A stretch of 64,000 nt of DNA, taken from assembly GCA_947503525.1 (NCBI GenBank), contig CANNEA010000001.1:682001-746000 (forward strand), given 5' to 3'. The notes under the pieces were generated by a model, which saw only the letters and a program-made list of their open reading frames with translations, was not told the origin of the DNA and did not search any database. Below are positions 25,828 through 34,721 of the stretch, in pieces. The DNA comes from an uncultured Carboxylicivirga sp. Lineage in GTDB: Bacteria; Bacteroidota; Bacteroidia; Bacteroidales; Marinilabiliaceae. The first letter of the stretch is position 1. Every line of letters begins with the position of its first letter. The position numbers and the translations under genes were made by a program.

Positions 25828-28800
25828 ATGAAACGCTTTTGTTTAGCTATTTTTCTTCTGGTTGGTCTTGTTGCGCAAGCACAATTATCAGAACACATCG
25901 GAAATGCCAACTTCTCAGATTGGAATGGAATTAAAAAGGTGAAAAATAATACGGCCACTATTACCAGTGGCCAAACAGTAAGTTGTGCCTACCCAAATAA
26001 ACCAAGTAGCTCCTTAGGTTACCGCGATTATTACACCAATGCTTCTGACTGGAGCAGATTTGCAGGCGTTTCATTGAATCTTTTCAACAAAGCAGAGGCA
26101 AATACCAAAATAGAAGTGACTTTCTTAGTGGCTGAGGAAAGTACCCGAAAACTGCAAAAAACAAATACAGCAACCGTTAGTGTGACGGGTAATGGCTGGA
26201 ATAATATTTTTATCCCCTGGGATGTATTTAACCTGGCTAAAGGTCAGCGAGGTACCTTGCAAGGTGTTAGTCAGGTTGAGATTAAAGCGATTTCTGACAA
26301 GAACCAAACCTTACAAATAAAAGATATTAAATTGCTTAAAGCCAAAGCTATTTACCTTGATGCATCAATAAAAGGCAAATCAGCTAAAGCTGGAGAGAGT
26401 GTTGAATATGAAATAGAACTTGGTAACACAACAGCTCAAAAGCAAACTGTAACATTTACCTTTCCAACAATTGGTTGGGAAGCTATGAAACCAATTATTA
26501 CACCTGAAGTTGTTGAATTGATGCCTGGCGAATTGAAAACCTGCAAAGTGCAGGTTAGTATCCCTTCATCTTTACCTCAGGGAGTTCGCGAAAAACATTT
26601 GCTAAAAGCCATTGCCAACGGCAACGAAACTACTTCATTGGAACTAATAACAGCAGTTAAAGTTCCATCTCCTTTCATGGTTCATACGCCTGAAAACTGG
26701 GAATCAATCTACGATAAGATCGAAAACTATGAGTGGGCTAAACAAGAGTTGGCAGAGATCGAAGCGAAAGCACAAAAATGGAAAGTGCCTGATTATGCCA
26801 CCAAGGATGCAAATATTGATGTCTTTCGTGGCCCTTACTTATTTCATAATAACGAAGCCGGTGCCATGATGAATTGTGCATTGGCTTATCGCCTGACAGG
26901 TAAGAATGAATATGCTCAAAAATGTGTTGAGTTCCTGCGTAAACTTTCCGATGAAGAGAAAGGTTATCCGGCTACATTAAGGTTTAACCAAAATAACTTT
27001 GTAAAAGAAGGTGGGGTTTTTCAGGATGTAGCGCGCGGATATGATATGATACACGATTGTACTCTTTTATCTAATGAGGATCATCGTTTAATTGAAAAAA
27101 CACTACGCCTGTATGTTGAAACCGCAAAACTGGGTAATGACGATGGCGGAATTAATAACTGGGATCTTAGTGAATTGGCAGGTGCTTTTTACAGTGCTTT
27201 GGTCATTCAGGATTGGGATTTAGTTGAATGGACATTAAATTCGCCATCAGGGATATATCGCCAGTTTACACAAGGTGTTATGAGCGATGGTTGGTGGTAC
27301 GAATGTGCGGTGGGTTATAACCTGTGGTGCTCAACCATGTTCTCCGAAATGGCTATTGCTTTGCGTCCATGGGGCATTAATTTCGTTGATGCTCAACACC
27401 CTATTGGTACAACACCATACTATTCGCTGTTGCCAGAGCGAATGAAGCCCGGATTGTATGGTATGGATTTTAACAAGTGGGGAACCATCAACAAAAGCAG
27501 TGTTGGCATTAAAGATATGTGGGATGCATTAATCCCGTTTTTGGATTATCGGGGGGTAATATTCGCTGTTAATGATGCCAAGGAATCGTATGTAACCGGC
27601 GAGCCTTACGAATTGGCCTATTACCTGTATGGTGACCCTGAGTATGCTGCGGTTTTGAACCGCGGAACAAAGCGTAACCTGTTGTATGGTGTGCCCGAAT
27701 TACCTAAAGTTGAATCAAAGAAAGCCACGCAATCGGCTTTTGCCGACAATATGGGAATTGTTCAATTACGCTCTCAGACTAAAGATCGTGATCAACGCGA
27801 ACAAATACAGGCTGTTTTGCACTATGGTACACATGGCGGTTATCATGGGCATTACGACCGTGTTAGCTTATTAAGTATGATGCGTTATGGTCGTAGTTTC
27901 TTTAACCCTGAAATGTATTGGTACGGTTATAAGTCGCACTTATATAAGTTTTTAGTGCAAAACTCCATCAATAAAAACATGGTGGTTGTCGACCAGAAAA
28001 TGCAAGAGCCAAAAGAAAGCTTTAAAACACTGTTTTATACCGGTGAAATGATGCAGGCTGCGGCTGTCGAAACCAAGGCCCGCTGGAGTAACCCGCCTTA
28101 TGGAGGCATGATCTACGGCGACAAAACACACATGACCTTTGCCGAAAAAGCCTTTGAAGAAGGGCGTTCGGTAGAAGTGCCCGAGAATGCTCCGCAGTAC
28201 GGATTTGTAACCGAGTTTAGTGAGCCGGTTTTACAACGTCGTTTAATGGTGATGATGGATGATTATGTGGTGTTGGCGGATTATTTGGAAGCTGAACAAG
28301 AACATACTTTCGACTGGTTATTTCAGATGAAAGGTTTTAAAGAGATAACAGCCAGTAAAGTTGAGCTTAGTCGACACGAAGCACAAATGAGCACCGATTT
28401 AAAAGGTAGTGCCCAGTTTACAACGGATTGTAACTGGTACACAACCGATGGCACAGCTCGTACACAATTTGAAATGTGCTTTGGCGAAGCTTGTGATAAT
28501 GCAGGTGCACGTATGCCTAATAGCGAAGATGGCCCTCTGAAAATTGATGTATTTACCGCCTGGCCAAAGCAAAACGAGATTATGATTGGAACCGTGCCTG
28601 AGAACTTTGGCGTTAACAAACGACTTTGGTATTCTATTGAGGCTGATAATGAAACTTTGCTTAGCGATAGTTCTGGTGTTTGGATATTGGGTAGTAAAAA
28701 TATCGACCTGGATATTGCTGGCAAGAAACAATTGGTATTAAGTACTAAACTCGATGCTAAAGCAAAGAATAATACCATTTTTTGGGGTGATGCCAAACTA

Positions 28801-29307
28801 GTGTTGGCAGATGGTTCAGAAGTCTCTGTTTCATCCTTAGCACTTAAGTATAAAAATGTACTAAAGGCAGAACTAGGTGTAGACTATTATGGTGGCCCGA
28901 TTAAAATTGCCGGAGAGCAAATGCCTAATTCAACGCCTGGAATGCCAGTGGATTATAATGAAAAGGGCGAGGTTATTATCGATTTGACTGGTTTGAATGC
29001 AGTACAGTTCCAGGCTAAAATTGGAGGTGATTTCCCATTGGGTGATGAGTCGTCACGTCGAAAAACAATGGCAGTGCAGACACATGGAAAAAATACGCGT
29101 TATCTGTCTGTTATTGAACCATTCGAAAGCGAATCAATGGTTAAATCGGTGAATGCAGAAAATGCGAACGAAATAACCGTTGAGTTATTGGATGGTCGTG
29201 TGCAAGAAATCAAGATTACAGATTTAGATGGTGATGGTAAAAATATTCAGGTTTCTGTAAAGGAATTTATAAATGGTGAGCTTGTTCGCGAAGAACAAAC
29301 TAAGTAA
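25828..29307 (+). CDS. Heparinase II/III-like polysaccharide lyase, paralogue A
   Basis: A 1159-residue exported protein (signal MKRFCLAIFLLVGLVAQAQ). Regions: an N-terminal CBM-like beta-sandwich (about 20-175, ANFSDWNGIKKVKN); an Ig-like or NPCBM-associated domain (about 178-280, GKSAKAGESVEYEIELGNTT); a helical toroid (about 290-620) with NNWDLSELAGAFYSALVIQD and DGWWYECAVGYNLW; then a beta-sandwich typical of heparinase II/III proteins, with the His-rich motif GTHGGYHGHYDRVSLLSMMR and NKNMVVVDQKMQEP, and a long C-terminal beta region to 1159. Family knowledge: such enzymes cleave uronic acid-containing polysaccharides by beta-elimination using Tyr and His. The substrate is not known. It is paralogous to the gene at 43759 and starts a new unit behind a terminator. 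Confidence 0.8.
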   Translation: MKRFCLAIFLLVGLVAQAQLSEHIGNANFSDWNGIKKVKNNTATITSGQTVSCAYPNKPSSSLGYRDYYTNASDWSRFAGVSLNLFNKAEANTKIEVTFLVAEESTRKLQKTNTATVSVTGNGWNNIFIPWDVFNLAKGQRGTLQGVSQVEIKAISDKNQTLQIKDIKLLKAKAIYLDASIKGKSAKAGESVEYEIELGNTTAQKQTVTFTFPTIGWEAMKPIITPEVVELMPGELKTCKVQVSIPSSLPQGVREKHLLKAIANGNETTSLELITAVKVPSPFMVHTPENWESIYDKIENYEWAKQELAEIEAKAQKWKVPDYATKDANIDVFRGPYLFHNNEAGAMMNCALAYRLTGKNEYAQKCVEFLRKLSDEEKGYPATLRFNQNNFVKEGGVFQDVARGYDMIHDCTLLSNEDHRLIEKTLRLYVETAKLGNDDGGINNWDLSELAGAFYSALVIQDWDLVEWTLNSPSGIYRQFTQGVMSDGWWYECAVGYNLWCSTMFSEMAIALRPWGINFVDAQHPIGTTPYYSLLPERMKPGLYGMDFNKWGTINKSSVGIKDMWDALIPFLDYRGVIFAVNDAKESYVTGEPYELAYYLYGDPEYAAVLNRGTKRNLLYGVPELPKVESKKATQSAFADNMGIVQLRSQTKDRDQREQIQAVLHYGTHGGYHGHYDRVSLLSMMRYGRSFFNPEMYWYGYKSHLYKFLVQNSINKNMVVVDQKMQEPKESFKTLFYTGEMMQAAAVETKARWSNPPYGGMIYGDKTHMTFAEKAFEEGRSVEVPENAPQYGFVTEFSEPVLQRRLMVMMDDYVVLADYLEAEQEHTFDWLFQMKGFKEITASKVELSRHEAQMSTDLKGSAQFTTDCNWYTTDGTARTQFEMCFGEACDNAGARMPNSEDGPLKIDVFTAWPKQNEIMIGTVPENFGVNKRLWYSIEADNETLLSDSSGVWILGSKNIDLDIAGKKQLVLSTKLDAKAKNNTIFWGDAKLVLADGSEVSVSSLALKYKNVLKAELGVDYYGGPIKIAGEQMPNSTPGMPVDYNEKGEVIIDLTGLNAVQFQAKIGGDFPLGDESSRRKTMAVQTHGKNTRYLSVIEPFESESMVKSVNAENANEITVELLDGRVQEIKITDLDGDGKNIQVSVKEFINGELVREEQTK

Positions 29308-29567
29308 AAAACAATAGTGTCCTAAATGTTTTAAAACCAGGTTTAGGAGATCTATTTTATGAAAGGTTTCAGGCAATGAGCTTAAAAATTCAAATGCTAT
29401 AGTTACTAAGTGTTATCAGGATTTAGAGGTGTTGAAATATTAATGAGAAAAACAATTGCCATGAGAGGAAATGATACCCTTACTATTGAAAAGGTTGACA
29501 AGGCTTATTTAGAAGGTGATTGGCAATTGTTATCAATTATTCTGATTAAACTATAAACTCACGATTT
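29308..29567. other. 260-bp gap with weak hairpin and possible gene remnant
   Basis: Between paralogue A and the DUF5060 gene. It holds a weak inverted repeat (TCCTAAA 29320-29326 with TTTAGGA 29342-29348) and, near the 3' end, a short open frame that reads like coding sequence (29443-29556; see separate entry). I see no convincing promoter with the Bacteroidota TTTG/TAnnTTTG pattern. Confidence 0.5.
29443..29556 (+). pseudogene. Short 37-codon ORF, possible gene remnant
   Basis: ATG at 29443 to TAA at 29556 encodes MRKTIAMRGNDTLTIEKVDK and a further 17 residues ending LLSIILIKL. The frame is open upstream to 29410 without another ATG. The mix of residues looks protein-like rather than random, so it may be the tail of a decayed gene or a real small protein. 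It is not recognisable as a family. Confidence is low. Confidence 0.25.
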
Positions 29568-31163
29568 ATGAGACTGTTAGTAGTATTTTCTTTTTTTCTT
29601 TTATTTACGTTAAGCAACGCTAATGGTAAAGGCAACATTAAAACCAGCCGATGGGAAACTGTTGATTTATCTTTTATAGCCACAGGGAAAATTGAAATGC
29701 CATTTCAGGTAGATATTTCTTGTAAATTTACTCATGATGATGGTTCAACAATCGAAGTGCCCGGGTTTTTTAATGGTAATAACGAATGGCTTGTTCGATT
29801 CAATCCAAACAAAGAAGGTGTTTGGACTGCTGTAAGTACCTCATCTATAAAAAGGTTTTCCGGTAAAAAGTATACCATTGATGTTGCACCCGCCAAATTA
29901 GGGAACAGGGGAGGTATAAGAGTCAGCAAGCATGATCAACAGAAGCTATCCTATGAAGATGGAACGACATATAATTTAGTTGCCAATGAGGTAGACTGGC
30001 TTTTTGCACTGGATTATGGCAACCCTGATTTGCCAAAAACCAAGAAACTGGTAGAGGCTATTTCTTCCAATGGTTTTAACCAAATCATCATGAATGTATA
30101 TGCGTATGATCTGGACTGGAAGCAAAGCAAAAATATTGATCCGAAGTGGAATTTTGGGTCAAAGAAAGAGATATTTCCTTTTTTAGGAGACAATGAGAAT
30201 CCTGATTACTCAGCTTTAAATATTGAATTCTTTAAACATTACGATCGGGTAATCAACCTGCTTGAAGAAAATGGAATTGTTGCCCACATAATGATCTACG
30301 TATGGAATAAGATGGTTAATTGGCCAGAGGCTAACTCAGAGGCAGATAACATGTATTTCGACTATGTGGTAAAAAGATACCAGGCAAAAAACAATGTTAT
30401 ATGGGACATCTCAAAAGAAGCATTGCGTTATGGATATGATGACCCGAATTACATTACCGAGCGAGTTGATAGACTTAAAGAATTAGACGTGTATGACCGA
30501 TTGGTAACGGTACACGATTATGACTACTGCGAGGCTCACCCGGAAAAAGTAGATATCATCTCAGCTCAGTTTTGGAACACGGATATTTATAGCGACATGC
30601 TTAGGCTAAAAAAACAGTATCCTAACAAACCTAACATTAATTTGGAAAATGGCTCCTATGAAAAGTGCCAGTACGATATTTTTCTTGATAGCAATTATGA
30701 TCATCCAAGATCATGTGTTGAAAGAAACTATAAATGCGCTTTTGCGGGTGCTTACTCCAGTTATTACTGGCAAGGATCGGCCTGGAATATTGTGATTTAT
30801 GATCCATTTGCTGAGGATGTTACTGTTCAACCAAAATTTGAGTATTACAAATACATGCGTGAGTTTCTGGATAAGATAAAGTATGAGAACCTCCAGCCGA
30901 ACAATCGATATTGTTCAAGTGGTTATTGTCTGGCCAATGAAGTGGATGGAGAATATGTATTCTATATGCCTAAGGATAATAGTGCAATAGCTCTAAGGCG
31001 ACTACCCAAAGTGGAGAAAATTCAAATCCAATGGTTTAATCCACTTACAGGTGAATACAAGGATCCATACGAAGTCCCTTTTAAAGGATGGTTAGTGGTG
31101 AATCCTGAATTTGAAGGAATTGATAATGTTCTAATCGTAAAGTTAGTTAATAGAAAAAAGTAG
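29568..31163 (+). CDS. DUF5060 / apiosidase-like (DUF4038-type) glycosidase candidate
   Basis: A 531-residue exported protein (signal MRLLVVFSFFLLFTLSNANG). A DUF5060 beta-sandwich comes first (about 22-115: WETVDLSFIATGKIEMPFQV, WLVRFNPNKEGVWTAV). A TIM-barrel-like region of the DUF4038/GH140-like type follows (about 125-430: ISSNGFNQIIMNVYAYDLDW, NGIVAHIMIYVWNKMVNWPE, KNNVIWDISKEALRYGYDDP, KPNINLENGSYEKCQYDIFL), and the C-terminal part (ALRRLPKVEKIQIQWFNPLT) resembles the small domain common after such barrels. Candidate catalytic acids are in SKEA and NLENG; this is inference. Proteins with this layout are suspected or known glycosidases, but no activity can be assigned. It is 28 bp upstream of the DUF1080 gene. 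Confidence 0.72.
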   Translation: MRLLVVFSFFLLFTLSNANGKGNIKTSRWETVDLSFIATGKIEMPFQVDISCKFTHDDGSTIEVPGFFNGNNEWLVRFNPNKEGVWTAVSTSSIKRFSGKKYTIDVAPAKLGNRGGIRVSKHDQQKLSYEDGTTYNLVANEVDWLFALDYGNPDLPKTKKLVEAISSNGFNQIIMNVYAYDLDWKQSKNIDPKWNFGSKKEIFPFLGDNENPDYSALNIEFFKHYDRVINLLEENGIVAHIMIYVWNKMVNWPEANSEADNMYFDYVVKRYQAKNNVIWDISKEALRYGYDDPNYITERVDRLKELDVYDRLVTVHDYDYCEAHPEKVDIISAQFWNTDIYSDMLRLKKQYPNKPNINLENGSYEKCQYDIFLDSNYDHPRSCVERNYKCAFAGAYSSYYWQGSAWNIVIYDPFAEDVTVQPKFEYYKYMREFLDKIKYENLQPNNRYCSSGYCLANEVDGEYVFYMPKDNSAIALRRLPKVEKIQIQWFNPLTGEYKDPYEVPFKGWLVVNPEFEGIDNVLIVKLVNRKK

Positions 31164-31191
31164 CAAATATATCATCAAATCTAAAAAGATT

Positions 31192-32091
31192 ATGAAATCT
31201 AATTTGAAATCAATAGCCATACTTACTACAGGAATAGCACTATTCTTCATTTTTATTTCCTGTGGTTCACAAAAAAACGCTATGCAGGATTGGGAAAATC
31301 TTATAGATATAGAACTTAGTCTATGGGATAAGTTTGTTGGAGCAGCGCATCACACCGTAGTGATTGAAGGTTACGAAAAAGGCAATGGTATGGATGAAGG
31401 AACAGCTCTGGGGCTAAACAACGATCCATTGAGCGTATTCTCGATGATTGAAATAGATGGAGAACCGGTTTTAAGAATTTCCGGTGAAATATACGGGGCA
31501 GTAACTACTAAGAAAGAGTACGGAAACTACCACCTTAGCTTAATGTTTAAGTGGGGAGATAAAAAATTTGAACCTCGATTGGATAAACCTATGGATAGCG
31601 GAATTTTATACCATTGTATCGGAGATCAAGGTGCATTTTGGAATTGTTGGATGAAGTCTCAGGAATTTCAAATCCAAGAAGAAGACTGCGGCGATTATTA
31701 TACCATTGCTGGAACGGGCGCTGATATAAGAGCTGTTAAAAAAGAAAATCCTGATTCGGACTGGGATATATACATATATAATCCTCAGGCTGATTATAAA
31801 CGTTTTAAAACTGGAGAAGACGGCAGATGTAGAAAAATTGCCGATTATGGAAAGTTAGAAGGGTGGAATCAAATTGATCTTATTTGTCTGGGCGATATGG
31901 CGTACCACATTGTAAACGGAAAGATCGCACTCATTGTGGAAAAATCGGTTCAGTATAATGAAGATGATGTTTCGAGCCCATTAACCAAAGGAAAGCTACA
32001 AATACAAAGTGAAGGAGCTGAGGTGTTTTACAAGGGAGTAAAAATTAGATCTGTGAATGAACTGCCAAATGAGTTTGCCAGCCAGCTGTAA
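31192..32091 (+). CDS. DUF1080 (3-keto-glycan hydrolase-like) lipoprotein
   Basis: A 299-residue predicted lipoprotein (signal ending IALFFIFISC). The single jelly-roll domain of the DUF1080/concanavalin-like group is visible: NYHLSLMFKWGDKKFEPRLD, KPMDSGILYHCIGDQGAFWN, MKSQEFQIQEEDCGDYYTIA, WNQIDLICLGDMAYHIVNGK and GKLQIQSEGAEVFYKGVKIR. Some DUF1080 proteins cleave 3-keto-glycosides, while others only bind glycans; nothing here decides between these. The SGILYH and EFQIQEED motifs match the typical core. It is close to the DUF5060 gene (28 bp) and 138 bp ahead of GH95. Confidence 0.8.
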   Translation: MKSNLKSIAILTTGIALFFIFISCGSQKNAMQDWENLIDIELSLWDKFVGAAHHTVVIEGYEKGNGMDEGTALGLNNDPLSVFSMIEIDGEPVLRISGEIYGAVTTKKEYGNYHLSLMFKWGDKKFEPRLDKPMDSGILYHCIGDQGAFWNCWMKSQEFQIQEEDCGDYYTIAGTGADIRAVKKENPDSDWDIYIYNPQADYKRFKTGEDGRCRKIADYGKLEGWNQIDLICLGDMAYHIVNGKIALIVEKSVQYNEDDVSSPLTKGKLQIQSEGAEVFYKGVKIRSVNELPNEFASQL

Positions 32092-32112
32092 GATCTTAAT
32101 TGTAATTACATA

Positions 32113-32139
32113 ATCATGTTGAATACTTAAAAACATGAT
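32113..32139 (+). other. Weak hairpin in the DUF1080-GH95 gap
   Basis: ATCATGTT (32113-32120) pairs with AACATGAT (32132-32139) around an 11-nt loop, 21 bp after the DUF1080 stop. No T-run follows. The 138-bp gap shows nothing else I can support. Confidence 0.35.
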
Positions 32140-32229
32140 CCCAGGAGACTACGAATGACTTGTGGATGCTCGGGATGTGGAAAGCAAAATAGCAGATAAA
32201 ACAAATATACTACAATAGAATTACCACCT

Positions 32230-34617
32230 ATGAACCACCTTCGAAATATAGTCTATCTACTCGCCTTAGTATTTCTTTTAGGATGTCAAGCTCCTTCTTC
32301 TCCTGAAAGAATTTATACTGTATGGGATAATCAGCCTGCACCCAATCGTGGAGGTGATTATAATATCAAAAAAGCCCGGGGCTATCCTTACGACGAAGAT
32401 TGGGAACTCCGCTCTTATCCCATTGGCAATGGTTATATGGGAGCCAATATTTTTGGACGCACAGATACTGAGCGTATTCAGTTAACAGAAAAGACCTTGG
32501 CCAACGAGGGGCTTTATGGTATTGGAGGATTAACCAGCTTTGCTGAGATTAACCTTGAATTCAATCATGATAATCCAAGCAATTACAGTCGTTCTATAAA
32601 CATTAATGAGGCCATTGCCCGCGTTAGCTATACACATGATGATGTAGAATACACCAGAGAACATTTTATCTCTTATCCTGATAATGTGTTAGTAATTAAA
32701 TTGAGCTCAAATAAAAAAGGCAAAATATCATTCAAACTAAAACCTGAAATACCGTACCTCAGAGATTCTACACAAAAAAATACCAGAACAGGAAAGATGG
32801 AAGTAGATAAGGAGCTGATTACCATGTCAGGCTTTATCGAACATTTTAGTGTTAATTACGAAGGACAAATAAAGGTGGTCAATGATGGAGGAGAATTATC
32901 GGCTGTTCAAAATGGAGACAGAGCAGAAATAGCAGTTTCTGAAGCGAATGGTGTAATGCTTATCGTTGCTGCCGGAACAAATTATGAATTGAGTGAGGAG
33001 GTATTCTTGGAAGATGTGCACAACAAGAAATTAGATCCTGAAAAGTATCCTCACGATAAGGTGAGCAAGTTGATTAAGGCTGCACTGAATAAGGGATACG
33101 AAAGCCTGAAAAATACACATCTTGAAGACTACCAAAATCTATTCTCAAGAGTTCAATTGAAATTTAATGAGGCAATCCCCCAAGAACCAACTAAAGATTT
33201 GTTGGCCAACTACCAGTCTGATTCAAGCAGTCAATACCTGGAAGAGCTAATGTTCCATTATGGTCGGTACTTATTGATTTCAACCTCCAGAGAAGGGACT
33301 CTTCCTTGTGGCCTACAGGGAGTTTGGAGTCAGTACGAAGTAACGCCTTTTACCGGAGGTTTTTGGCACAACATAAACGTACAAATGAACTATTGGGGTG
33401 TATTTAATTCCAACCTGGCAGAAACTTTTACTCCCTATGTTGAATTCTTTGATGCTTATCACCCTAAAGCCAATCGTTTAGCTACTAAATATCTCAAAAA
33501 ATACCATCCTGAGGCTCTGGCAAAATATAACCTGGAAAATGGCTGGACCATTGGCACTGGAACTACACCACATAAAATTGTTGCCCCGGGAGGTCATTCG
33601 GGTCCCGGAACAGGAGCGCTTACAAGCAAAATGTTTTGGGATTATTACGAGTTTACCATGGATACCACCTTTCTGCGGGAAAAAGCTTATCCGGCAATAT
33701 TGGGGATGAGCAAGTTTTTGTCCAAAACATTGATTCCAGATGGGGATAGTCTTCTGCTTGTGGGGCATTCTGCATCTCCTGAACAGAAACACAATGGAGG
33801 AAACTACATCACCGTAGGAACCACTTTTGACCAGGAACTGGTTTGGGAAAATCACAATGATTTATTGAAAGCTTCCAAAATTCTAAATATCCAAGATGAT
33901 TTTCTTGATGTGGTACAAGATGAAATCACAAAACTGGATCCAATCATCATTGGAAAATCGGGTCAGGTAAAGGAATTTAGAGAAGAAGAGTATTATGGCG
34001 AAATTGGTCAAAAACACCATCGTCATATTTCCCATCTATGTGCATTATATCCCGGAACACTCATCAATTCCAAAACCCCGGATTGGATGGATGCCTCAAT
34101 TGTTACCTTAGATTTACGTGGAAATAATACTACAGGCTGGGCAATGGCGCACCGAATGAATGCTCGTGCCAGAACCAAGGATGGTGAGAAAGCCCATGAA
34201 GTGTATACAAAGTTTATTAAGGAACGAACATTACCCAATTTATGGACAACACATCCGCCATTTCAGATTGATGGTAATTTCGGCTGTATGGCAGGTGTGG
34301 CAGAAATGTTGTTACAGAGCCACGAAGGATATATTGAACCTTTGGCTGCACTCCCTAAAGCTTGGATTATTGGAGAGTACAAAGGACTGGTAGCAAGGGG
34401 TAACTTTGAGATTTCAGTTGCTTGGAAAGATGGAAGAGCCACGTTCATTGAAGTTCTTTCGAATAAAGGTGGTGAGTGTAGGCTAAAATACCCAAGTATT
34501 AAAAATGCCAAAATTATTGATGACAAGGGAAATGAAATTAGTTCAGAGAGTAACGATTCTGATATTCTTTCTTTTCAAACGGAAAAAGGGAGAAAATATA
34601 TAACTGAAGAATTATAA
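32230..34617 (+). CDS. GH95-family alpha-L-fucosidase-like enzyme (lipoprotein)
   Basis: A 795-residue predicted lipoprotein (MNHLRNIVYLLALVFLLGC, Cys at 19). GH95 features: an N-terminal beta-sandwich with LRSYPIGNGYMGANIFGRTD and RIQLTEKTLANEGLYGIGG; the (alpha/alpha)6 barrel with GLQGVWSQYEVTPFTGGFWH and WHNINVQMNYWGVFNSNLAE (the Asn residues of the NINVQMN segment belong to the family's active site); HRHISHLCALYPGTLI; LRGNNTTGWAMAHRMNARAR; and FQIDGNFGCMAGVAEMLLQS with a conserved Asp. Known GH95 activities are alpha-1,2-L-fucosidase and, more rarely, alpha-L-galactosidase. It probably removes terminal fucose and works with the GH29 enzyme. Length is normal for the family. Confidence 0.93.
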   Translation: MNHLRNIVYLLALVFLLGCQAPSSPERIYTVWDNQPAPNRGGDYNIKKARGYPYDEDWELRSYPIGNGYMGANIFGRTDTERIQLTEKTLANEGLYGIGGLTSFAEINLEFNHDNPSNYSRSININEAIARVSYTHDDVEYTREHFISYPDNVLVIKLSSNKKGKISFKLKPEIPYLRDSTQKNTRTGKMEVDKELITMSGFIEHFSVNYEGQIKVVNDGGELSAVQNGDRAEIAVSEANGVMLIVAAGTNYELSEEVFLEDVHNKKLDPEKYPHDKVSKLIKAALNKGYESLKNTHLEDYQNLFSRVQLKFNEAIPQEPTKDLLANYQSDSSSQYLEELMFHYGRYLLISTSREGTLPCGLQGVWSQYEVTPFTGGFWHNINVQMNYWGVFNSNLAETFTPYVEFFDAYHPKANRLATKYLKKYHPEALAKYNLENGWTIGTGTTPHKIVAPGGHSGPGTGALTSKMFWDYYEFTMDTTFLREKAYPAILGMSKFLSKTLIPDGDSLLLVGHSASPEQKHNGGNYITVGTTFDQELVWENHNDLLKASKILNIQDDFLDVVQDEITKLDPIIIGKSGQVKEFREEEYYGEIGQKHHRHISHLCALYPGTLINSKTPDWMDASIVTLDLRGNNTTGWAMAHRMNARARTKDGEKAHEVYTKFIKERTLPNLWTTHPPFQIDGNFGCMAGVAEMLLQSHEGYIEPLAALPKAWIIGEYKGLVARGNFEISVAWKDGRATFIEVLSNKGGECRLKYPSIKNAKIIDDKGNEISSESNDSDILSFQTEKGRKYITEEL

Positions 34618-34721
34618 AACATGAGATATGGAGATTCCATTAAAAACGGGGTTGATGTTAGAGAGTGGAAATGTATTTCTATCTGAAAGTAGTGAACAAG
34701 AAATATCCAAATAGTAAAACC

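Noticed and set aside
28323-28796. 157-codon open frame on the - strand
   Set aside because: It lies wholly inside the heparinase-like paralogue A coding region, has no signal or domain, and the sense frame has clear homology features.
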